DNA of 16,431 nucleotides from Thermoplasmata archaeon (GTDB taxonomy: Archaea > Thermoplasmatota > Thermoplasmata > Lutacidiplasmatales > UBA184). The notes under the pieces were generated by a model, which saw only the letters and a program-made list of their open reading frames with translations, searched no databases and was not told where the DNA came from. Shown here in pieces: positions 12,261 through 16,431 of the stretch. The position numbers were made by a program, and so were the translations under genes. Location of the stretch: assembly GCA_030040035.1 (NCBI GenBank), contig JASHUJ010000015.1, positions 1 to 16,431 of the forward strand, in the 5' to 3' direction. How positions within the stretch are numbered: the stretch's first letter is position 1; each line of letters starts with the position of its first letter.

Positions 12261-13412
12261 ATGAGCCAACTCGATGTGATCGTAATCGGTCTCGGCGGCG
12301 CGGGCTCGTCGGCCGTGGCCCACCTCGCCTCCGGGGGAGCCAAGGTCCTCGGGCTCGAGCAATTCCCCGCGGGCCACGCGCTCGGGTCGTCGCACGGCAA
12401 GACCCGCATCTACCGCACCTCGTACTCCGAGGGCCCGGAGTACGTCCCGCTGGTGCAACGCGCGCAAGTACTGTGGAACGAGCTGCAGCGTTCGACCTCC
12501 GTGCCGATCATCCGAAAGACCGGGGGACTGTTCCTGGGATCCCCCGCCAGCCCCCTGATCGCGGGCGCGCTTCGCAGCGCGGAGCGCTGGTCGCTCCAGC
12601 ACGAGCGGCTCTCGGCCGCCGACGTCCGGGAGCGGTACCCGCAGTTCCGCGTGCAGGATCAGGACGTGGCCGTTTGGGACGCCGAGGCGGGGGCCGTGTT
12701 CCCCGAGAACTGCATGGCGGCCTACGCCGCCCAAGCAACGGCCGCGGGAGCGGAGCTGCACTACGGCGAGCCCGTCGTCTCGTGGGCCGCGAGCGAGGGC
12801 GCCGTCGATGTCCGTACTCGCGCTGGCGAATACCGGGCCCGGTCCCTCGTCGTGACCTCGGGATCCTGGACCCCCTCGTTGTTCCCGGACCTCGCGCTCC
12901 CCCTGCGCATCGAGCGGCAGCTGGTCGCCTGGTTCTCGCCAAGCGATCGGACCTCCGTCCGACCGGACCGGATGCCGGTGTTCCTCTGGGACCTAGGAGG
13001 CGATCGGGAGAAGTACGGGCTCCCGGACTTCGGCGACGGCGTCAAGATCGGCTCGTGGGGCGGCACCGTGATCCCCCGCCCCGAGGCGGCGGACCGCACG
13101 GTCCACGATTCCGAGGCCCGTACGGCGGAGGAGTTCGTCCGGGAGCATTTCGTCGGGGTGGATCCGCACCCCCGTTCGTGGACCTCGTGCCTCTACACGA
13201 TGGCGCCCGACCACCACTTTCTCCTGGGACGCCACCCGCGATTCGACCAGGTGGTGCTCGTCAGCGCGTGCTCCGGCCATGGCTACAAGTTCACGAGCGT
13301 ACTCGGCGAGATCGCAGCGCGCCTGGCCCACGGCGAGGACCCGGGCTTCGACCTCGCCCCGTTCGACCCGATGCGCTTCTCCAAGAGCGCCGGAAAGACG
13401 CCCCCGAACTGA
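12261..13412 (+). CDS. Monomeric sarcosine oxidase / N-methyl amino acid oxidase family flavoenzyme
   Basis: The 383-residue protein is colinear with Bacillus monomeric sarcosine oxidase (MSOX), and its N-terminal numbering is identical. FAD-binding GLGGAG lies at 10-15 with Glu33 closing the second strand. His45, Thr48, Arg49 and Arg52 lie in SSHGKTRIYR. Lys262 aligns with O2-activating Lys265, Cys310 with the covalent-FAD Cys315, Tyr312 with Tyr317, and Lys343 (CSGHGYKF) with carboxylate-binding Lys348. It is therefore predicted to carry 8alpha-S-cysteinyl-FAD and to oxidise a secondary amino acid with O2, giving H2O2. MSOX His269 aligns with Trp266, so substrate preference may differ from sarcosine. 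ATG 12261 directly precedes the FAD motif. No strong promoter is seen, so read-through from the two-TM gene is possible. Confidence 0.94.
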   Translation: MSQLDVIVIGLGGAGSSAVAHLASGGAKVLGLEQFPAGHALGSSHGKTRIYRTSYSEGPEYVPLVQRAQVLWNELQRSTSVPIIRKTGGLFLGSPASPLIAGALRSAERWSLQHERLSAADVRERYPQFRVQDQDVAVWDAEAGAVFPENCMAAYAAQATAAGAELHYGEPVVSWAASEGAVDVRTRAGEYRARSLVVTSGSWTPSLFPDLALPLRIERQLVAWFSPSDRTSVRPDRMPVFLWDLGGDREKYGLPDFGDGVKIGSWGGTVIPRPEAADRTVHDSEARTAEEFVREHFVGVDPHPRSWTSCLYTMAPDHHFLLGRHPRFDQVVLVSACSGHGYKFTSVLGEIAARLAHGEDPGFDLAPFDPMRFSKSAGKTPPN

Positions 13413-13442
13413 CCCCGGGCGGACGGACACGCCGCCGAAGGC

Positions 13443-13450
13443 CCTACATA
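13443..13450 (+). promoter_or_regulatory. TATA-like box upstream of the alpha/beta hydrolase gene
   Basis: CCTACATA lies about 31 bp after the preceding stop and about 73 nt before GTG 13520. Transcription would start near 13472, inside the reading frame that extends upstream of that GTG. Confidence 0.4.
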
Positions 13451-13519
13451 CCGACCGGCGTACCGAGGATCCGAGCGCATCGGAAGAAGGAACACACCGT
13501 CCGTCGCGAGGGCGCCCGC

Positions 13520-14368
13520 GTGCTCCAGGTCGTCGAGGACGGCGATCCCGATGGCGCGCCCGTCTTCTCGCTCCACGGCTCCCCCGGAGCTCGGCTGCTC
13601 TATCCCCCGCACGTCGCCGATGCGCGGGCGAAGCGCATCCGCCTGATCGGCTACGACCGACCGGGCTACGGGGGATCGACCGCGCTCCGGGGACGGAGCG
13701 TCGGGGACGTCGCGGGCGACGTGGCGGCGATCGCCGACCGTCTCGGGATCGACCGCTTCGCGGTCTGGGGTCACTCGGGAGGGGGCGCCCCGGCGCTCGC
13801 CTGCGCCGCGCTGCTGCCCGATCGGGTCGTCGCGGCCTCGAGCCTCGCGGGGGTCGCGCCGTTCCGCGCGGAAGGGCTGGACGCGCTGACCGGTATGGGC
13901 GAAGCGAACCTGGAGGACTTCCGCCTGCTGCTGAACGACCGCGTCGCCTGGGAGGCGAAGGTCGAGACGGATGCCCAACAGATGCGCGCGGCCACGGCCG
14001 ATCAGATCTTCGAGATGTTCCGCTCGCTGCTCTCCGACGTCGACCTCGGGGTCATGAGCCCCGAACTGGTCGATTTCTTCCTCGTGCAGGGCCGGGAGGG
14101 CCTCCGATCCGGCGGGGCCGGTATGCGCGACGACGGGCTGAGCGACGTCGAGCCCTGGGGGTTCGAACTCGCCTCGATCCGGGTGCCCGTGCAGGTCTGG
14201 CACGGGCGTCAGGACCGGTTCGTCCCCGTTGCACACGGGGAGTGGATCGCCGCCCGGTTGCCCCAGGCGGACCTCCACCTCCTTCCCGACGAGGGGCATG
14301 TCTCGCTGTACGTGAGGGCGATCCCGCTGGTGCACGACTGGCTTCGGTCGAAGTTCGGCCCCACGTGA
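13520..14368 (+). CDS. Alpha/beta-fold hydrolase
   Basis: With a GTG 13520 start the protein has 282 residues and a complete catalytic triad: Ser86 in the nucleophile elbow GHSGGG, Asp232 in WHGRQDRFVP, and His260 in PDEGHVS. The oxyanion segment is LHGSPGARLLY at 18-28, and GYDRPGYGGS follows at 44-53. A helical cap spans about 115-215. The family hydrolyses ester, lactone, epoxide or haloalkane substrates; the substrate here is unknown. The N-terminus is uncertain: the frame is open upstream, and residues reading HTVRREGA before the GTG look like the usual first strand of this subfamily, but no ATG, GTG or TTG lies upstream near the promoter. The next gene, a DNA glycosylase, starts 20 bp after its stop, so they probably share a transcript. 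Confidence 0.9.
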   Translation: MLQVVEDGDPDGAPVFSLHGSPGARLLYPPHVADARAKRIRLIGYDRPGYGGSTALRGRSVGDVAGDVAAIADRLGIDRFAVWGHSGGGAPALACAALLPDRVVAASSLAGVAPFRAEGLDALTGMGEANLEDFRLLLNDRVAWEAKVETDAQQMRAATADQIFEMFRSLLSDVDLGVMSPELVDFFLVQGREGLRSGGAGMRDDGLSDVEPWGFELASIRVPVQVWHGRQDRFVPVAHGEWIAARLPQADLHLLPDEGHVSLYVRAIPLVHDWLRSKFGPT

Positions 14369-14388
14369 GACCCCGAGGAGAGATCCGC

Positions 14389-14991
14389 GTGAGCCGAGCG
14401 ACGACCGACCCGGTGAGGCGGTGCGCGTGGGCCGTGCTCGACGACCCGTTGATCCGGCCGTACCACGACCAGGAATGGGGGGTACCGGTCCACGAGGACC
14501 GTCGCCACTTCGAGTTCCTCGTGCTCGAGGGCGCGCAGGCCGGGGTTAGCTGGTCGATCGTCCTCCGCAAGCGGACGGGGTACCGGAAGGCCTTCGCCGG
14601 CTTCGACCCCGTCCGGGTGGCGAAGTTCGGCCCGAAACAAGTCGAGCGTCTCGTCGGGGACGCGTCGATCATCCGCAACCGCCGGAAGATCGAATCGGCC
14701 GTGAAGAACGCGCGCGCCTTCCTCGAGATCCAGCGGGAGTTCGGCAGCTTCGACGGCTACTGCTGGAAGTTTGTGGGCGGTCGCCCCCGACAGAATCGAT
14801 GGCGTCGCGGGGGCCAGGTGCCGGCCACGACGCCCGAGTCCGACGCGTTCAGCGCGGATCTGAAGCGGCGAGGGTTCGGGTTCGTCGGATCCACGATCGT
14901 CTACGCCCACATGCAGGCCGTGGGGATGGTGAACGACCATCTCGTCACGTGCTACCGGTACCCCGAGGTCGCGCGGCTCGGGAGATCGTAG
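14389..14991 (+). CDS. tag: DNA-3-methyladenine glycosylase I
   Basis: A 200-residue base-excision repair enzyme that removes 3-methyladenine from alkylated DNA. The zinc-snap ligands of E. coli Tag are all present: Cys12 (RCAWA), His26 (YHDQEWGVP), and His184 and Cys188 (VNDHLVTC). The base-recognition residues Glu47 and Trp55 lie in LEGAQAGVSWSIVLRKR. The helix-hairpin-helix-like region is at about 85-103, with DASIIRNRRKIES, and the conserved RGFGFVGSTIVYAHMQAVG lies at 161-179. Length is close to E. coli Tag (187 aa). The GTG 14389 start has a GAGGAG site about 8 nt upstream. It follows the hydrolase gene by 20 bp, probably in an operon. Identification is secure. Confidence 0.96.
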   Translation: MSRATTDPVRRCAWAVLDDPLIRPYHDQEWGVPVHEDRRHFEFLVLEGAQAGVSWSIVLRKRTGYRKAFAGFDPVRVAKFGPKQVERLVGDASIIRNRRKIESAVKNARAFLEIQREFGSFDGYCWKFVGGRPRQNRWRRGGQVPATTPESDAFSADLKRRGFGFVGSTIVYAHMQAVGMVNDHLVTCYRYPEVARLGRS

Positions 14992-15042
14992 GCCCCGGCG
15001 CCGACGATCGTGGGGCCCCGGGCCCGAGTCATCGGGGCTCGA

Positions 15043-15050
15043 CCTTTTCT
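15043..15050 (+). promoter_or_regulatory. TATA-like box for the PhnB-like VOC gene
   Basis: CCTTTTCT is centred about 26 nt upstream of ATG 15073, which supports that start over the upstream GTG/ATG-containing extension. The element is T-rich rather than a canonical TATA. Confidence 0.35.
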
Positions 15051-15072
15051 CGCACCGGGCGTTGGCGGGCCG

Positions 15073-15453
15073 ATGGAGCCGACCCGATCTCCGAAGCTGG
15101 CGCCGTATCTCGTGGTCCGGGACGCCCCCGGCCTGATCCAGTTCATCGAGAAGGCGCTCGGTGGCACGCTCTCCTACCGGGAGGCGGATCCCGACGGGCG
15201 GATCCACCACGCGGAGGTGCGTGTCGCGGACAGCGTCGTGATGCTCGCCGACGTGCCCGCCGGTAGCCGACCGTACCCGGCCATGCTCCACCTGTACGTC
15301 GACGACTGCGACGCGGCGTTCTCGAAGGCCGTGAAGGCCGGAGCGACCGGCGTCCGGCCCCCGGCCGAGATGCCCGACGGGGACCGTCGCGGCGGAGTCG
15401 CCGACCCGTGGGGCAACCAGTGGTGGTTCTCGCAGGTCCCCAAGCGCGGCTGA
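15073..15453 (+). CDS. VOC-superfamily protein (PhnB-like)
   Basis: A 126-residue protein of the PhnB-like branch of the vicinal oxygen chelate superfamily. It has LAPYLVVRDAPGLIQFIEKALGG in the first module, RIHHAEVRVADSVVMLAD as the strand pair carrying probable metal ligands, and LHLYVDDCDAAFSKAVKAGATG with VADPWGNQWWFSQ in the second. These proteins include bleomycin-resistance-like and glyoxalase-like members; the substrate is unknown. ATG 15073 is preferred because the family fold begins within 10 residues of it and a promoter-like T-rich box lies 26 nt upstream. The open frame extends upstream to 15010 but adds residues unlike the family. Its end is 22 bp from the end of the convergent VOC gene. 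Confidence 0.9.
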   Translation: MEPTRSPKLAPYLVVRDAPGLIQFIEKALGGTLSYREADPDGRIHHAEVRVADSVVMLADVPAGSRPYPAMLHLYVDDCDAAFSKAVKAGATGVRPPAEMPDGDRRGGVADPWGNQWWFSQVPKRG

Positions 15454-15475
15454 CGCCGGCCGGGTCGAACGCACC

Positions 15476-15865
15476 TCACGCGTGGACGTGCCGGATCACG
15501 AACTGGTTTCCGTCCGGGTCGGCGACCACGCCCAGGGTCACCGTACCGACCGCCGCCTGGAAGGTGTGAGGCTCATCGACGATCGTGCCGCCGCGACGAC
15601 GGATCTCGGCACAGGCCGCCGTGGGATCCGCATGGGAGAAGACGATCCCCGAGACCGTGCCCGGCTCCCGCCCGCCCTCGCTCTCGCCCATGATGTGCAT
15701 CGTGAGCTGCGTGGTCGTGCCCGGGATCGCGAAGGCCGCGCGCGACGCGGCCGGAAGGTAGCTCAGCTCCTTCAGCCCCAGCACCTTCGAGTAGAACGTC
15801 CGGGCTCGCTCGATGTCGCGAATGTGCACCGTCACGGCTTCCATTCCCTGGATCACGTCGTCCAT
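15476..15865 (-). CDS. VOC-superfamily protein (glyoxalase/dioxygenase-like)
   Basis: A 129-residue protein with two VOC modules: GMEAVTVHIRDIERARTFYSKVLGL with His14, and TQLTMHIMGE with His57; then VSGIVFSHADPTAACAEIRRRGG and LGVVADPDGNQFVIRHVHA with His126. The His residues at strand positions are plausible divalent-metal ligands. The reaction is unknown. It resembles generic glyoxalase-fold proteins rather than a specific enzyme. ATG 15865 has GAGGAT about 7 nt upstream and a TATA-like box (GTAAAATC) about 37 nt upstream; an internal ATG eight codons in is the alternative. It is divergent from the SRPBCC-like gene at 16007. Confidence 0.9.
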   Translation of the reverse strand: MDDVIQGMEAVTVHIRDIERARTFYSKVLGLKELSYLPAASRAAFAIPGTTTQLTMHIMGESEGGREPGTVSGIVFSHADPTAACAEIRRRGGTIVDEPHTFQAAVGTVTLGVVADPDGNQFVIRHVHA

Positions 15866-15897
15866 GACCGAATCCTCGAGGGCCCATGCACCGCGCC

Positions 15898-15906
15898 GAT
15901 TTTACG
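15898..15906 (-). promoter_or_regulatory. TATA-like box for the VOC gene on the minus strand
   Basis: Minus-strand CGTAAAATC lies 33-41 nt upstream of ATG 15865, giving a leader of about 10 nt that includes the GAGGAT site. Confidence 0.5.
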
Positions 15907-15977
15907 GGTCGCCCGGCCCGGGTCGTCCCCGCCCGCGGTCGAGGGCCATCGCGGCGCAGCCGCCCGCCGGTCCACGG

Positions 15978-15985
15978 GTTAAATC
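15978..15985 (+). promoter_or_regulatory. TATA box for the SRPBCC-like gene at 16007
   Basis: GGTTAAAT is centred about 25 nt upstream of ATG 16007 in otherwise GC-rich DNA, the classic leaderless archaeal arrangement. Confidence 0.6.
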
Positions 15986-16006
15986 ACCCCGCGGCGTGCC
16001 CCGTGC

Positions 16007-16431
16007 ATGGTGTTCGTCGCCGACACCGGCAGCGAGTTCGACGCGACCCGCGACGTGGTCTGGGAGTACATCTTCGGGGGAGCGGACCACGATACCACGC
16101 ACAAGACCACGCGCGGGGGAAAATTCAAGGCGCTCCTGAAGGGCCCGTTCGTGCTGCGGTACGCCGCGGAGCGAAAGTACGGGCGTCGGTGGATCCGCGA
16201 GACGATGCGGATCACGTTCTTTCCGCCGGTCACGACCGTCCAGGAGCTGCTCAACGGCCCGCTTGCCGGATCGAAGTGGACGTACGTCTACACGCCCCGC
16301 GGACGACGGACGCGCATCGACGTCTACGGCGAGTTCCGGTCCAAGTCGATCCCGGAGCGGCAGTTGGGTCGGGTGGCCCGGAAGTTCCTCGCCAACGAGT
16401 TCGCCGAGGACGCTCCGGCGGTGCGCAGGCT
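16007..16431 (+). CDS. SRPBCC-like protein (truncated by window end)
   Basis: At least 141 codons are present, with no stop before the window end. The opening MVFVADTGSEFDATRDVVWEYI is typical of SRPBCC/START-like proteins: a first strand, then a helix with Trp. Further strands carry GPFVLRYAAERKY, IRETMRITFFPPVTTVQELL, WTYVYTPRGRRTRIDVYGEF, and the terminal helix begins near LGRVARKFLANEFAEDAP. A ligand-binding helix-grip fold is likely, but sequence evidence is weaker than for the SRPBCC gene at 9446-9955, to which it has no obvious close similarity. ATG 16007 follows a TATA box at about 25 nt. The ligand and role are unknown, and the C-terminus is missing. Confidence 0.7.
   Translation, partial: MVFVADTGSEFDATRDVVWEYIFGGADHDTTHKTTRGGKFKALLKGPFVLRYAAERKYGRRWIRETMRITFFPPVTTVQELLNGPLAGSKWTYVYTPRGRRTRIDVYGEFRSKSIPERQLGRVARKFLANEFAEDAPAVRR

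Noticed and set aside
12473..13519. Upstream extension of the alpha/beta hydrolase frame
   Set aside because: It overlaps the sarcosine-oxidase-like gene in another frame and is Arg/Pro/Gly-rich nonsense; only the part after about 13445 could belong to the hydrolase.
14209..15474. Long minus-strand frame opposite the glycosylase and VOC genes
   Set aside because: Antisense shadow of two securely identified plus-strand genes.
5964..15865. Three VOC proteins read as a resistance or glyoxalase system
   Set aside because: The three are from different branches, lie far apart and in different orientations, and VOC proteins are abundant; no system-level link is visible.
1..16431. tRNA, rRNA, CRISPR or insertion-sequence content
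   Set aside because: No T-arm-like consensus in a cloverleaf context, no regularly spaced direct repeats, and no transposase motifs were found on either strand by eye.

Overview
The window is GC-rich, and its coding strands show strong G/C bias at third codon positions. It looks archaeal. Short A/T-rich boxes lie about 25-27 nt upstream of several start codons (leaderless-type promoters), and there are small C2H2 zinc-finger proteins and a wHTH/small-membrane-protein pair of a kind I associate with archaea. An acidophile-type sedolisin and a GH15 enzyme also fit. My best guess is a high-GC terrestrial or acidophilic Thermoplasmatota lineage. No ribosomal or other marker gene is present to prove this.

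Region 1 (5-5758, all minus strand). In transcription order: a two-TM protein with a Pro-rich linker and a C-terminal eight-Cys zinc module; a kumamolisin-like S53 peptidase with an intact catalytic set but altered calcium-site side chains; a 52-aa tail-anchored small protein; a GH15 glucoamylase or trehalase; and an 86-aa protein with two C2H2 fingers. The peptidase and GH15 enzyme suggest use of peptides and alpha-glucosides.

Region 2 (5789-7534). A divergent promoter region leads to a COG3324-like VOC protein and then to an unrecognised 290-aa protein, both on plus. A strong hairpin (7494-7524) sits in the convergent gap before the next, minus-strand gene.

Region 3 (7535-11595, all minus). 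In transcription order: a 40-aa C2H2 protein, an FAD-dependent DAO-family oxidoreductase, an SRPBCC protein whose start is preceded by a perfect hairpin, a wHTH regulator overlapped by a GTGA junction with a small membrane protein, and finally a secreted beta-propeller protein. The first five are closely spaced and may form one regulated unit.

Region 4 (11692-15453, plus). A two-TM protein, a monomeric-sarcosine-oxidase-type flavoenzyme with its covalent-FAD Cys and O2-activating Lys, an alpha/beta hydrolase, 3-methyladenine DNA glycosylase I, and a PhnB-like VOC protein.

Region 5 (15476-16431). A third VOC protein (minus) is divergent from an SRPBCC-like gene that runs off the window end.

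No tRNA, rRNA, IS element or CRISPR was seen, and no gene-free stretch exceeds 300 bases. The window does not contain an obvious named novel system. The best leads are the sedolisin with a changed Ca site, the eight-Cys membrane protein, the 40-aa finger gene, and the zinc-finger/flavoenzyme/SRPBCC/wHTH/membrane cassette.
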